DNA from: Legionella sp.
GTDB lineage: Bacteria > Pseudomonadota > Gammaproteobacteria > Legionellales > Legionellaceae
Direction: 5' to 3'
DNA: 64,000 nucleotides
NCBI GenBank assembly: GCA_030680075.1
Contig: JAUXWR010000395.1
Span: 21,131-85,130 of the forward strand
Of the stretch, positions 38,510 to 48,974 are shown piece after piece (the stretch's first letter is position 1; every line of letters starts with the position of its first letter). Made by a program: the position numbers and the translations under genes. The notes under the pieces are model-generated. The model worked only from the letters and a program-made list of their open reading frames with translations, was not told the DNA's origin and searched no databases.

Positions 38510-40288
38510 ATGCGAACACACTATTGCGCAAAAACAAATGAATCAATGCTGGACCAGACAGTCACTGTCTGCGGATGGGTTCATAATCGACGGGATCATG
38601 GCGGTGTTATTTTTTTGGATGTACGCGATAGCTCTGGTTTGGTTCAGGTTGTTTATGAGCCTGAGTTAAGGGATGTGTTTTTGATTGCTGAAAAATTACG
38701 CCACGAATTTGTTGTGCGTGTTACGGGTAAAATTCGTCACCGCCCAGAGGGCATGGTAAACGAAAAAATGGCGACCGGGCGAATTGAAATTGTTGGTAAT
38801 CAGCTTGAAATATTAAATCAGGCACAAACACCTCCGTTCTTGCCCGATGAGCATCAGTTGATTAACGAGGATTTAAAATATCGGTATCGTTATCTTGATC
38901 TCAGGCGTAATGATATGCAACATAATTTAAGATTACGTCATAGAGTGATCCAGTGTATACGCGAGAGTTTAAACGCACAGGAATTTATTGACATCGAAAC
39001 GCCTATGCTGACCAAAGCCACGCCAGAAGGTGCGCGGGATTACCTCGTGCCTTCACGGGTTCATCCGGGCGAGTTTTATGCCTTGCCGCAATCGCCGCAA
39101 TTATTCAAACAGTTACTAATGATGTCAGGTTTTGATAAATATTATCAAATTGTCCGGTGTTTTCGTGATGAGGATTTACGAGCTGACAGGCAGCCTGAAT
39201 TTACTCAGCTTGATATTGAAATGGCTTTTATTGATCAGCAAGCCATACAGGATTTGATTGAAGGCATTTTGCAAAAAGTATTTAAAGAAGTTTTAAACGT
39301 TGAGATTCCTAAATCCTTACCGCGGATGACGTTTGCAGAAGCAATGCGTCGTTTTGGCAGTGATAAACCTGATTTGCGTATACCTCTTGAGCTTATCGAT
39401 GTAGCCGATTTGGTCGTTGGCAGTGATTTTAAAGTGTTTGCAGATGCAGCGCTTAATGAAGACAGCAGGGTAGTTGCACTAAGGTTGCCTGAAGGCTGTA
39501 AATTAAGTCGAAAGGATCTGGACGGCTATGCAGATTTCGTTGGCATTTATGGTGCTAAGGGACTTGCTTACATAAAAGTTAATGATAAAAGCCAGGGCCT
39601 CCAGGGTTTGCAATCACCTATCCTTAAATTTATGTCAGAGTCGTCAGTTAACGCCATTCTTGAACGAGTTGAGGCCGAAACAGGTGATGTCATATTTTTT
39701 GGAGCAGGCAAAAACTCGCTCGTTAATGAGTCAATGGGAGCCTTGCGAGTAAAACTCGGACACGATTGTCAACTGGTTCAGCCAGGCTGGCAATTACTGT
39801 GGGTGGTCGACTGGCCAATGTTTGAAAGAGATGCCAAAACAGATCGCCTACAAGCTATGCACCATCCTTTTACGTCTCCTCAGGAGCTGGATATTGATGC
39901 ATTAAACGGCGACCCTACAAGAACTCTCGCCAAAGCTTATGATATCGTTATCAATGGTTATGAAATAGGTGGTGGCTCCATTCGTATTCATCAACCAAAA
40001 CTGCAACAGGCAGTTTTTGAGTTGTTAGGTATTGGTGAAGAAGAAGCTCAGGAAAAGTTTGGATTTCTTCTCGATGCCTTGCAGTTTGGTTGTCCTCCTC
40101 ACGGTGGAATTGCTTTAGGGATAGATCGATTAGCCATGTTATTAACCAACTCAACCTCTATACGAGATGTTATTGCGTTTCCGAAAACGCAATCGGCGTC
40201 TTGCCTTTTAACGAGCGCGCCTACCGCCATTGGTAGTGCACAGCTCAATGAATTGGGGATTCGTCTTGCAGTTCCGTTATCCAAGTAA
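38510..40288 (+). CDS. aspS: Aspartyl-tRNA synthetase
   Basis: [60 protein letters not shown]. Confidence 0.97.
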   Translation: MRTHYCAKTNESMLDQTVTVCGWVHNRRDHGGVIFLDVRDSSGLVQVVYEPELRDVFLIAEKLRHEFVVRVTGKIRHRPEGMVNEKMATGRIEIVGNQLEILNQAQTPPFLPDEHQLINEDLKYRYRYLDLRRNDMQHNLRLRHRVIQCIRESLNAQEFIDIETPMLTKATPEGARDYLVPSRVHPGEFYALPQSPQLFKQLLMMSGFDKYYQIVRCFRDEDLRADRQPEFTQLDIEMAFIDQQAIQDLIEGILQKVFKEVLNVEIPKSLPRMTFAEAMRRFGSDKPDLRIPLELIDVADLVVGSDFKVFADAALNEDSRVVALRLPEGCKLSRKDLDGYADFVGIYGAKGLAYIKVNDKSQGLQGLQSPILKFMSESSVNAILERVEAETGDVIFFGAGKNSLVNESMGALRVKLGHDCQLVQPGWQLLWVVDWPMFERDAKTDRLQAMHHPFTSPQELDIDALNGDPTRTLAKAYDIVINGYEIGGGSIRIHQPKLQQAVFELLGIGEEEAQEKFGFLLDALQFGCPPHGGIALGIDRLAMLLTNSTSIRDVIAFPKTQSASCLLTSAPTAIGSAQLNELGIRLAVPLSK

Positions 40289-40319
40289 AAATAGTTCACC
40301 CAATACCTCCGGGTCTTGG

Positions 40320-43220
40320 GTGAAGCACACGTTGTTATTGTTATTTGCACTCTTGCTTAATACGACGGCGGTCTTCGCAAAATCAAACGACCACTCCAGT
40401 AAGCTAATAGAATACCTCGCGCAAGAAAAAACAAATCTAACCCTGGCGATTAATGATATTAAGGTATTAAAGCCTCCCGTAAGCCAGGCAGACTATATAA
40501 AACGTTTACAGCAAAATGACGCGATGCTTGCTTTAAACCGCGCAAAAATTGCAAGTTTTGAGAGCTTTCTTGTTAATCAAAAAAAGATTCAGCTGGATTT
40601 TAGTTTACGTATTAAGCAGCTACAGCAATTTCCTCTTTCTCAGTCACCGCAAATTAACTCGCAAGAGAAAATTGAGCGCATTACCACTCTTAATGAAATA
40701 AATAAAAAAACCATCGAGCTGATTAATGAGAACCTGAATCTTGCTCTCCATTATCAAGATCTTTTAACCGAAGATGGCCAGCAACTGGAGCTGTGGAAGT
40801 CGAAAGCCCACATGGATGCTCAGTTAACTCTTTTACATGAGCAAGAAGACAGATTAAATGCTTCCTTACAAAGCCTTTTTGAAAGTAGTTTAAAATTGCA
40901 GCAGGAAGTTAAATCGGGAGGTGGGTTTAAGTCTACCTATGCTCTGGAAGCACGTTTATTGCTGAATAATCAGATTATCAACCTTACTCAACATAAAATT
41001 GCCGAATTAAACTTACAGAGAAAACTGGCCAAAGCGGATTATTCTCTCTTAAAAAGCCCTGATATTCGAACCTTGCAAAAAGTAGCTGAAGTTTATAAAA
41101 ATGCGATTAATCAATTATCAGATATGGAGCAATCCCTCAAAAAAATGGTACAGATGCTTAAATATGAGCAACCGCATTTGACGGATGGTAATTTGAAAAA
41201 GCAGTTTGCAGCATTACTTCGAATTATCAATTCACGTATAGCTGGTATTGGTATTCAGGAACAAACGTTACAGGAAGATCTTGAAAATCATCAACAGGAA
41301 TTAAAAAAACAATTATCGGCACGTTTGAATTTATCCGAATATCGACTTGATAGCTGGCCTACCATTATCCATCAGGTATCACGCATTCCGACACAGCTCT
41401 ATAACTACCTGAAATCCCTTACTTTAAAAATAAGGGATAATTATTTATGGCAGGACACCCTTGCGGCATCGCTGATTTGGATGATGCTTGCCATTATAAG
41501 TGTTGGCCTTTTTATTTTGAATAAACTATTAAGACGCGTCACGCAAGATAAAGAGCGCTCCCGCTTGTCAGGGCATCTTTATGATGGTGCGTTGATTTTA
41601 CTTAGTCGCAACATGCCTTATTTGGCCATTACAGGAATTTTATGGGTATTATTTTATTTTAACCAGGTGCCTTATTCCAATTATCAGTTACTCTTTAACC
41701 TGATGTTTGTCTGGCTAACTTTTCGAACAATGATTTTGATAGCCCGTCTAGGACTTATGGAGCGAATCACTGATTCATCTGGCAAAGATGTTCGTTTGTA
41801 CTACCGTATTAAGTGGTTGTTGTTGGCAGGTGGGTGGACTACGGCTTTAATGGTATTTAGTCACGAGCTTCCTTTGCCGCTATTGGTACAAGATATTTTC
41901 AATCGATTATTTATGCTGTTTTTAGTGGCCGTTTCGATGGTAAGTTGGAAAAGTCGCGAGGTTATTACGCATATTCTGGATCCATTACTGCTATCTAAAA
42001 AACGTTACCTTATCAATGCAGTGATGCTTCTCGTCATTTTAACGCCACTGACTTTATTTGTGATAGCGATTATTGGCTTAATCGGTTATATAAATCTGGC
42101 ATGGACCATGAGTCGTTATCAAGTGCAGATTTTATTAGTCATAACGGCTTATGTTTTAGCGAGAGGGTTGTTGTTTGATGCGCTGGAATTGCTTTCTGAG
42201 TTAATGATATCCAGACTTAAAAATGGATGGTTATGGCTGGAAGTTATATTAAAACCGCTTGATAAAATATTAAGAGTATTATTACTTCTCTTTTCTCTTT
42301 ATGTATTGTTGCAATTATTTAGCTGGCATTCTGAAGAGTCTACTTTATTTGCAACCCTCTATCAGTGGGGCGAGTACCCATTAGTTAACTTGTCCGGTAT
42401 TCATATCACGGGCATAAGCATCATTGAGTTTCTTATTTTAGTCTCTGTTTTTATCTGGGTTTCCAAATGGACACGCGAGTTTGGTTTTCGCTGGCTTTAT
42501 CGGGATGCGAGTGATGCGGGGATTCGCAATAGTCTCTCCGTTTTTACCCAATATGCAGTTATTTTAATCGGTGGGTTTATCACTTTACGGGTGCTTGGGC
42601 TCGATTTCAGCGGCATGTCAATGGTTGTAGGTGGATTGGCGGTGGGAATGGGTTTTGGGCTACGGGATTTTGCCAGTAATATTGTTGGCGGTATCATGTT
42701 ATTAATAGAGCGTCCTGTGAGAGAGGGTGACTTGATAACCCTAGGTGCCTATGAGGGGCGTGTGGCGCATATTGGCATTCGCTCCATGCGCGTTTCATCA
42801 TGGGATAACATGGAAGTGTTGATACCCAATGCCGAAACCTTTAATAAGCCCTTTACCAACTGGACGCATCAAGACAGTATTGTAAGAACCGTGATTCCAA
42901 TTAAAGTTAGTCGTGCTGATGATCCGGAAATGATTCAGCAATTAATTCTTGATGTGTTGGCCATTACTCCCGAAATTGTCAGCGAGCCGATGCCTCAAGT
43001 ATTTTTAAAGCAAATTGATGAAGCGCTGATTGAATTTGAGGTACGTTATTTTATTAACGTTCAGGTGCATACTCGCTTTGAAATTCGCTCAAAAGTTTTG
43101 TTTGCTATCACCGCCCAATTTAAGGCAGCGGGGATTAAGCCACCAATACCACCAATCAGTGTAGAAATTAAAGAGAGTAAAAGTGAGCTTGTTACTGCCA
43201 GACACGTCGCCGAGGAGTGA
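40320..43220 (+). CDS. MscS/MscK-type mechanosensitive channel
   Basis: Signal-peptide-like start (GTG) HTLLLLFALLLNTTAVFA; GGLAVGMGFGLRDFASNIVGGIMLLIERPVREGD. Confidence 0.93.
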   Translation: MKHTLLLLFALLLNTTAVFAKSNDHSSKLIEYLAQEKTNLTLAINDIKVLKPPVSQADYIKRLQQNDAMLALNRAKIASFESFLVNQKKIQLDFSLRIKQLQQFPLSQSPQINSQEKIERITTLNEINKKTIELINENLNLALHYQDLLTEDGQQLELWKSKAHMDAQLTLLHEQEDRLNASLQSLFESSLKLQQEVKSGGGFKSTYALEARLLLNNQIINLTQHKIAELNLQRKLAKADYSLLKSPDIRTLQKVAEVYKNAINQLSDMEQSLKKMVQMLKYEQPHLTDGNLKKQFAALLRIINSRIAGIGIQEQTLQEDLENHQQELKKQLSARLNLSEYRLDSWPTIIHQVSRIPTQLYNYLKSLTLKIRDNYLWQDTLAASLIWMMLAIISVGLFILNKLLRRVTQDKERSRLSGHLYDGALILLSRNMPYLAITGILWVLFYFNQVPYSNYQLLFNLMFVWLTFRTMILIARLGLMERITDSSGKDVRLYYRIKWLLLAGGWTTALMVFSHELPLPLLVQDIFNRLFMLFLVAVSMVSWKSREVITHILDPLLLSKKRYLINAVMLLVILTPLTLFVIAIIGLIGYINLAWTMSRYQVQILLVITAYVLARGLLFDALELLSELMISRLKNGWLWLEVILKPLDKILRVLLLLFSLYVLLQLFSWHSEESTLFATLYQWGEYPLVNLSGIHITGISIIEFLILVSVFIWVSKWTREFGFRWLYRDASDAGIRNSLSVFTQYAVILIGGFITLRVLGLDFSGMSMVVGGLAVGMGFGLRDFASNIVGGIMLLIERPVREGDLITLGAYEGRVAHIGIRSMRVSSWDNMEVLIPNAETFNKPFTNWTHQDSIVRTVIPIKVSRADDPEMIQQLILDVLAITPEIVSEPMPQVFLKQIDEALIEFEVRYFINVQVHTRFEIRSKVLFAITAQFKAAGIKPPIPPISVEIKESKSELVTARHVAEE

Positions 43221-43848
43221 GGATGATTTACTTAAGCGATGCGAGTTGATAGAGGGGCTAACCTTCTCTCAACTCGCATCAATGACCCAATTTTTCATTC
43301 CTGCCGAGGAATCCAGGCGTAAAGGATGGGCCGGTAATGCTATTGAAATTGCATTAGGAACAACGGCCGGTACTAAATCTTTACCCGATTTTAATCACCT
43401 CGGTATTGAGCTTAAAACGATTCCTTTTAATACAAATGGAAAACCCTCTGAATCCACTTTTGTAACCAGTATTCCACTTTTGACTATTCATCATCAAAAA
43501 TGGCATACATCGTCATGTTATCAAAAATTAAAGCGTGTCCTTTGGGTGCCTGTTGAAGGTGATAAGCAAATTCCTTTTGAGCACCGCCGGATAGGGCGTG
43601 CTTATTTGTGGTCACCAGGTCTTGAGCAGGAAAATATATTGGCTCGCGATTGGCTTGAATTATCAATGATGATAGGAACAGGAAAATTGGAAGATATTAA
43701 TGCATCAATGGGAGAATATTTGCAAGTAAGACCTAAGGGCGCTAATGCGCGTTCTTTGTGTTATGGTTTTGATAGTGAGGGCAATAGAATTCTTACCTTA
43801 CCTCGAGGTTTTTATTTGCGTAGCCGCTTTACCCAGACGTTGTTTTAA
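43183..43848 (+). CDS. mutH: DNA mismatch repair endonuclease MutH
   Basis: RKGWAGNAIEIALGTTAGTKSLPDFNHLGIELKTIPFNTNGKPSESTFVTSIPL (MutH catalytic D/ExK). Confidence 0.96.
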   Translation: MSLLLPDTSPRSEDDLLKRCELIEGLTFSQLASMTQFFIPAEESRRKGWAGNAIEIALGTTAGTKSLPDFNHLGIELKTIPFNTNGKPSESTFVTSIPLLTIHHQKWHTSSCYQKLKRVLWVPVEGDKQIPFEHRRIGRAYLWSPGLEQENILARDWLELSMMIGTGKLEDINASMGEYLQVRPKGANARSLCYGFDSEGNRILTLPRGFYLRSRFTQTLF

Positions 43849-43869
43849 CGGTCTTTGTGAATAAATTGA

Positions 43870-43948
43870 CGCAATCCAGCGACATTGTAAATGCCAATGT
43901 GTTCGAAAAGGTCACTGGATTGCGTCGTCTGCAGCTCGCAAAGACGAA
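43870..43948. repeat. Dispersed repeat family 2
   Basis: CGCAATCCAG ... TCACTGGATTGCGTCGTCTGCAGCTCGCAAAGACG. Confidence 0.75.
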
Positions 43949-43963
43949 ATTCACCTACTCTGT

Positions 43964-44137
43964 TTACTGAAGAAGCGGGCCAAATACTCGCCATCCCACT
44001 AATACCAATAAAACGAATAGTAATAAATTTCCCCCAAGAACAGAATAATTGCCGCGGCCAAAATCAGAGCGGTGCCAATAAAGGCCTGACAGCAACCAAA
44101 TAATCATGAGTACCCAAAATAGAATTCCAATAGGCAT
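43964..44137 (-). CDS. Small hydrophobic protein
   Basis: MPIGILFWVLMIIWLLSGLYWHRSDFGRGNYSVLGGNLLLFVLLVLVGWRVFGPLLQ. Confidence 0.7.
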   Translation of the reverse strand: MPIGILFWVLMIIWLLSGLYWHRSDFGRGNYSVLGGNLLLFVLLVLVGWRVFGPLLQ

Positions 44138-44306
44138 TTTGTGCTCCTTTACTGACAAACCAGAGACGCTGGCACGTGTGAAATAAATTCACTCCTTCAT
44201 TAAGAGTATAGCTGAAGCAGCCGATGACGTTCGATGTTGTTACTATTTGCAATTTGGAAGAGCTGTTTATATGTTAAACTGAACCATCCTATAAAAAGGA
44301 CATAAT

Positions 44307-45176
44307 ATGTTATATCTATGGCATGGTACTGAATGCCCAAATAAGCACATTGCCGTTTATGATAGAGATCAATCCCCTGATCGATTTCTCTTAATGCGGG
44401 GTAACAAACTTAATCTGACAGAGTTTAGTCGTTGTTATGTTTGTGTTCGATCGTTATTAGACGATTTGAATGACGATTTTTTTGTGCGTACACGACTTCG
44501 TCATGATTATATGTACACTTATATTTTTACTGCAGATGAGATGTTTTGTTGTGCCGGGGGCATAGTACAAAAAATCAAGATCCCATCAGAGGTTATCAAA
44601 AAACTCAAAATTGCTCTCTCATTAACAGATAGCGATATTAATAATGAGCCAAAGATCTTATCTGACGCACAATTGAACATAATTTATGCAGTTGTTGCCT
44701 ACCCTCAGTTTAGCCGCACCCCAAGGTTGCATCTCCCCGTCACAATATCAATGATAGAAAAAAAATATGATTCTATTATTAATAATGCTTCGTCACCGCT
44801 AGTTAATCAAAAAATCAGGGATATTTTACTAAAACTGGCACCAGATGATGTTCAATTTATTAAAGCGGAAGTTCATTGTAAGGATGGTATTTTAACAAAT
44901 TATAACCTTGTGAATGTCACTTCTGAAATTATTGGCGTTGATCGTGAAAAATCTATTTATACCATGATGAAACTGGCACCAGATGTCTTTAGCAGTTTTA
45001 GATATTTAACCTATAAAACTGGGTGCATGGGAAATCATAAATTGGCGAGAGATGCAGAAAACCTGGGTAATATTTTAGTAACAGAAGAAATCAAGCTGGC
45101 CTTTGAAAAAGAAAAAATTAAAGGAGTTTGGTTTATTTCGCCAGAAAAATATCATACTAATCGCTATGGGGATTGA
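44307..45176 (+). CDS. Hypothetical protein, possibly DUF1629/immunity-like
   Basis: 289 aa; C-terminus RDAENLGNILVTEEIKLAFEKEKIKGVWFISPEKYHTNRYGD resembles immunity/DUF1629-type endings (weak). Confidence 0.6.
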   Translation: MLYLWHGTECPNKHIAVYDRDQSPDRFLLMRGNKLNLTEFSRCYVCVRSLLDDLNDDFFVRTRLRHDYMYTYIFTADEMFCCAGGIVQKIKIPSEVIKKLKIALSLTDSDINNEPKILSDAQLNIIYAVVAYPQFSRTPRLHLPVTISMIEKKYDSIINNASSPLVNQKIRDILLKLAPDDVQFIKAEVHCKDGILTNYNLVNVTSEIIGVDREKSIYTMMKLAPDVFSSFRYLTYKTGCMGNHKLARDAENLGNILVTEEIKLAFEKEKIKGVWFISPEKYHTNRYGD

Positions 45177-45322
45177 TTCGCTATGTACGCATGTATCCAT
45201 GCGTTAAGAGTGGGCTAAATTACATCGTTTTTAATACCGCCAGGAAGTATGTCTATCATTCACGCCATATGGTAAAATTATTCCCATTAATTTGCAGAGT
45301 AATAACGACATAAGGAAATAAA

Positions 45323-46408
45323 GTGTCTATCAACGCGATTGAGAAGTTATATAACGAATACCTTGCTTTGCCATGGTATAAAAAATTGTTTTTTCCTGGA
45401 GCCATGCGACTTGCCTTAGAGCAATATCCTGCAGCCGATAAGCCTGTTCCCCAAGAAGTAGAGAAGGTTTTTCATGTGTTTTTATACCAAACCTGGGGTT
45501 TTCAAAAATGGCTTTTTTCTTCTCTTTTTGATTTTTTTTCATCTCTGAATGAAGGGCTTACTATCTTAACTAACGTAGGTCTATTAACAGGCGTTAATCG
45601 TGAAGTGATCGTTGGGCATAAATACCCCTATGCTATTAACGAAGCGCTTAAAGCGCTTAACGATGCCAACCTGCTAGCGCAAGCGAATCTTGACGCGGTT
45701 GTTAAGCATAGATACCCAGCCTCCCTCGCTCACTCGCTTAGAAGACTTAACAAGACAGGCCTATTGACAGGTGACGAAGCAAAGGCTAATCGTGCGGCGG
45801 TGATTAGAGATTCAGACCCTGAATTGCTGGCTAGTGCTCTTATAGAGCTTAACGAGGCTGGCCTATTGACAGGAGAAGCCGCAGAAGCTAATCGTGATGC
45901 GATCGCAAGGCATCAGTGCCCTAATGCCGTTGCTGAGGCCCTGAAAAGACTTAACGAGGCCGGCTTATTAACAGGTGAAGCCGCAGAGGCTAATCGTGAA
46001 GCGGTGGTTGAACACCAAAAACCTCGTGACGTTGCTGACGCGCTCATTGAGCTTAACAAGGCAGGCCTGTTAACAGGAGACGCCGCAGAAGCTAATCGCG
46101 CGGTCGTTCGACGCAAAAAACCTGGAACAGCCGTATCACTCCTTATACAACTACACAAGGCTGGCTTATTAACAGGCGAAGAAGCACAGTCTTATCGTGA
46201 GGCAATAGCGACCCATCAAAACATTAGGCGCATTGTTGACCAATTGTGGCTAATGAACAGGCACGATCCATTGACAAAGGAAGAGACTTTGGAGTGGTTA
46301 GATTTTTATTCATTTTTTCAGCCATTGAGGCCACAAGATGACGCACTCGCACCCCAGCCATCGTCACAACTGAATGAACATGAACCGAGAATCTGTTATG
46401 GTAATTGA
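45323..46408 (+). CDS. Tandem 34-aa repeat protein (LNxAGLLTGEAAEANR); possible effector
   Basis: Units LIELNEAGLLTGEAAEANRDAIARHQCPNAVAEA / LKRLNEAGLLTGEAAEANREAVVEHQKPRDVADA / LIELNKAGLLTGDAAEANRAVV... Confidence 0.8.
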   Translation: MSINAIEKLYNEYLALPWYKKLFFPGAMRLALEQYPAADKPVPQEVEKVFHVFLYQTWGFQKWLFSSLFDFFSSLNEGLTILTNVGLLTGVNREVIVGHKYPYAINEALKALNDANLLAQANLDAVVKHRYPASLAHSLRRLNKTGLLTGDEAKANRAAVIRDSDPELLASALIELNEAGLLTGEAAEANRDAIARHQCPNAVAEALKRLNEAGLLTGEAAEANREAVVEHQKPRDVADALIELNKAGLLTGDAAEANRAVVRRKKPGTAVSLLIQLHKAGLLTGEEAQSYREAIATHQNIRRIVDQLWLMNRHDPLTKEETLEWLDFYSFFQPLRPQDDALAPQPSSQLNEHEPRICYGN

Positions 46409-46582
46409 TTTGGTCAGCTTCTTGAATTAACACAAGAATGAATTCTCAAAAACTCGCTGAAATGGGTTTTGCGTATATGCTTTTACACGGCGCAAAAATG
46501 CGCCGCGTGGAAACCCATGGAAGTGCTTGCAAACACAGATAAATCCTTTAAAGTAATATTTCATTACGTTAAAGGACTAATC

Positions 46583-46927
46583 ATGAGAAAAATCGTTAAT
46601 GTCATTATCAGCTCTATGTTGCTAATAAGTATTTCTCCGACAGTTTTAGCCGCAGCCACGCCCACAACTGACTCCAGCGCGCAAATTGTTCAATTGAATA
46701 CCCAGATACAAGAGCAGATCAAACAACTCCAAGCGCAACAGCAGCAGCAAATCACCACTTTAAATACCCAATTACAAAACCAGATTAAACAACTTCAGAC
46801 GACACTACAGGATCAAGTTCAAAAATTAAACAGCCAGACAGAGGCAAAAATTCAGCAAGTACAAACCACTTTGCAAACACAAATCAGTCAGGTTCAGGCA
46901 GAAGTAAATCAATTAAAAAAATCATAA
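46583..46927 (+). CDS. Secreted Gln-rich coiled-coil protein
   Basis: Signal peptide MRKIVNVIISSMLLISISPTVLAAA then repeated (L)NTQ(I/L)Q.QIKQLQ heptads. Confidence 0.75.
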   Translation: MRKIVNVIISSMLLISISPTVLAAATPTTDSSAQIVQLNTQIQEQIKQLQAQQQQQITTLNTQLQNQIKQLQTTLQDQVQKLNSQTEAKIQQVQTTLQTQISQVQAEVNQLKKS

Positions 46928-47099
46928 CAAGGTCAATCTAAGGGGTGTGAACACCCCTGTTCACCGCCTCCCTGAATTAACCTCGATGAAATTTTTCTTT
47001 AAAACCCTTCTACGCTCATATTTCTATATGGTTAAAAGGCACTTCTTCCGCATCATTCCTATACTTAATAATACGGAGATAATTAAAAGCAGGCTTGTT

Positions 47100-47951
47100 A
47101 TGGTTCGCACAATATGGAAAGGGGATATTTCTTTTGGTCTTGTATCTATACCTATTGGGATACTTCCTGTCGAGGACAAAAACAAGGATTTACATTTTCA
47201 TTTGTTAGACCCTAAAGATAAATCGCGTATTCGTTATCAGCGTATCAATAGTAATACAGGAAAAGAAGTGCCCTGGAATGAAATTGTGAAGGGTTATGAG
47301 TATGATAAAAACAGCTACATAATTGTTGATGAAGATACCTTTGAAAAGGCGAGCCCTGAGGTCTTTAAGTCTATCGATATTGAAGAATTTGTTGATTTTG
47401 ATGAAATTGATCCATTATATTTTAATAAACTTTATTACATTGTTCCTGATAGCAAAAATAAAAAAGCCTATGTACTTTTGCGAGAGGCCTTAAAAAAAAC
47501 CAATAAGGTAGGCGTTGCGAAGGTAATTATCCGTACCAAAGAGCACCTGAGCATTATCATGGCTCATGATGAGGCACTTTTACTTAATTTACTGCATTTT
47601 AAAGATGAAATTCGAGAAGAAGACGAGCTTAATTTACCAAAGGATAATTTAAAGGCTTATAAAATATCGGAACGTGAAATTAAAATGGCCATTTCTTTAA
47701 TAAAAGACATGACAACCAAGTGGAAACCAGAAAAATATCATGATGACTACCAGGAAGCTTTAGAAAAATGGCTAGCGGTTAAAATTAAAGAAGCGTCAAA
47801 AAAACAGCCAAAAAAAACAAATCTCGCGCGAAAGAATACCGATGTAGAAGACTTCATAACACTTTTAAAACAAAGCATGGCGAAAAAGGGAAAAATAAAG
47901 CAAGGCGCAAAATCGCCGGCAGTTCACAAAAAAACAGCGGGCAAAAAGTAG
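47100..47951 (+). CDS. ku: Ku-family DNA end-binding protein (bacterial NHEJ)
   Basis: MVRTIWKGDISFGLVSIPIGILPVEDK, LHFHLLDPKDKSRIRYQRIN, lysine-rich C-terminal tail. Confidence 0.95.
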   Translation: MVRTIWKGDISFGLVSIPIGILPVEDKNKDLHFHLLDPKDKSRIRYQRINSNTGKEVPWNEIVKGYEYDKNSYIIVDEDTFEKASPEVFKSIDIEEFVDFDEIDPLYFNKLYYIVPDSKNKKAYVLLREALKKTNKVGVAKVIIRTKEHLSIIMAHDEALLLNLLHFKDEIREEDELNLPKDNLKAYKISEREIKMAISLIKDMTTKWKPEKYHDDYQEALEKWLAVKIKEASKKQPKKTNLARKNTDVEDFITLLKQSMAKKGKIKQGAKSPAVHKKTAGKK

Positions 47952-47960
47952 TCCATGGAT

Positions 47961-47990
47961 CACTGTATTGCAGGAAGCTACAATACAGTG
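47961..47990. terminator. Bidirectional terminator-like hairpin
   Basis: CACTGTATTG caggaagcta CAATACAGTG between convergent genes. Confidence 0.8.
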
Positions 47991-48000
47991 AAAGGCTTCT

Positions 48001-48720
48001 TTAAATTGGCAATCTATTTAATAAGTCGCATTTTTCATTAATTATACGATCAATAGCTTCCAGCGTTTCAGATAGTTCTCCGTCTTTATTTACAATTTTA
48101 AATTCATAATCCTCAATGGCTTCCATTGTTTCATCATAAGTTTGCATGCGCCTTGCAATGGCTTCCGGTAAATCTCCTCGTGATTGTAATCGAGACTGCA
48201 CCGCTTCACGAGACGGAGGTACAATAAAAATAGTTATGCAATTGGGGAAGTGCGCTTTTAAAATAGGTAATGCTCGATAATCCACATCTGCAACCACATT
48301 ATTACCTTGTTGCATGACGCTTAGAATTTGCTTTTTAGTATATCCATAATAATTACCAACATATTCTACTGACTGTAGAAATTTGCCTTTATCCTCCATT
48401 TCAGCATACTTCTCACGGGAGATATATTTATAACTAAAGCCAGGTTTTTCATTATCTCGTGGCTCACGCGTAGTGTAAGAAACCAATTTTTCAAGGTGAT
48501 CAAATTTAGTAAGTAAATGATCAAGTACGGTTGATTTGCCGACGCCAGAGGGACCCGATAAAACAAATAAAGTATGCTCATTGGCAGAAGAATGTCCGTC
48601 AAAAAATTGAACCACTATTAATTCCTTATGATTAAAATTAGCGACGAAGTCTACACTTTCTTCAGTTAAAAACAAGCATATAGAGCGATGTTGTAAAAAT
48701 TGTCTATACTCAAATGGCAA
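48001..48720 (-). CDS. Guanylate kinase-like protein with N-terminal extension
   Basis: TLFVLSGPSGVGKSTVLDHLL, VSYTTREPRDNEKPGFSYKYIS, VEYVGNYYGYTKK, PPSREAVQSRLQSRG. Confidence 0.9.
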   Translation of the reverse strand: MPFEYRQFLQHRSICLFLTEESVDFVANFNHKELIVVQFFDGHSSANEHTLFVLSGPSGVGKSTVLDHLLTKFDHLEKLVSYTTREPRDNEKPGFSYKYISREKYAEMEDKGKFLQSVEYVGNYYGYTKKQILSVMQQGNNVVADVDYRALPILKAHFPNCITIFIVPPSREAVQSRLQSRGDLPEAIARRMQTYDETMEAIEDYEFKIVNKDGELSETLEAIDRIINEKCDLLNRLPI

Positions 48721-48741
48721 ATAATAATCGGAGATATTGTA

Positions 48742-48930
48742 ATGGAATGCAAATGCGAAAAATGTGGAATGGGTGTGAAAGGAATGAAATGTAGCAAATG
48801 TGATGCGGCGTTAGTAAATGACAGCATTACATCAGCCAGCAATAATAAAGTCCAAGTAGCAAAATGCCCAAATGGCTGCGGACAAATTAAGTCACCAGTC
48901 TGCTGTGGCCAGGATATGGCTTGTAGCTAG
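48742..48930 (+). CDS. Small cysteine-rich zinc-ribbon-like protein
   Basis: MECKCEKCGMGVKGMKCSKCDAALVNDSITSASNNKVQVAKCPNGCGQIKSPVCCGQDMACS. Confidence 0.8.
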   Translation: MECKCEKCGMGVKGMKCSKCDAALVNDSITSASNNKVQVAKCPNGCGQIKSPVCCGQDMACS

Positions 48931-48940
48931 TAGAATGTAG

Positions 48941-48967
48941 CCCGGATTAGCGACAGCGTAATCCGGG
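48941..48967. repeat. Short palindromic intergenic element / terminator-like hairpin
   Basis: CCCGGATTA gcgacagcg TAATCCGGG; resembles the widespread 'tagCCCGGATTagcg...' elements. Confidence 0.75.
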
Positions 48968-48974
48968 AAATGCG

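Noticed and set aside
45740-46200. Possible CRISPR-like or minisatellite array
   Set aside because: Continuous coding sequence with about 34-aa protein repeats; no spacer structure.
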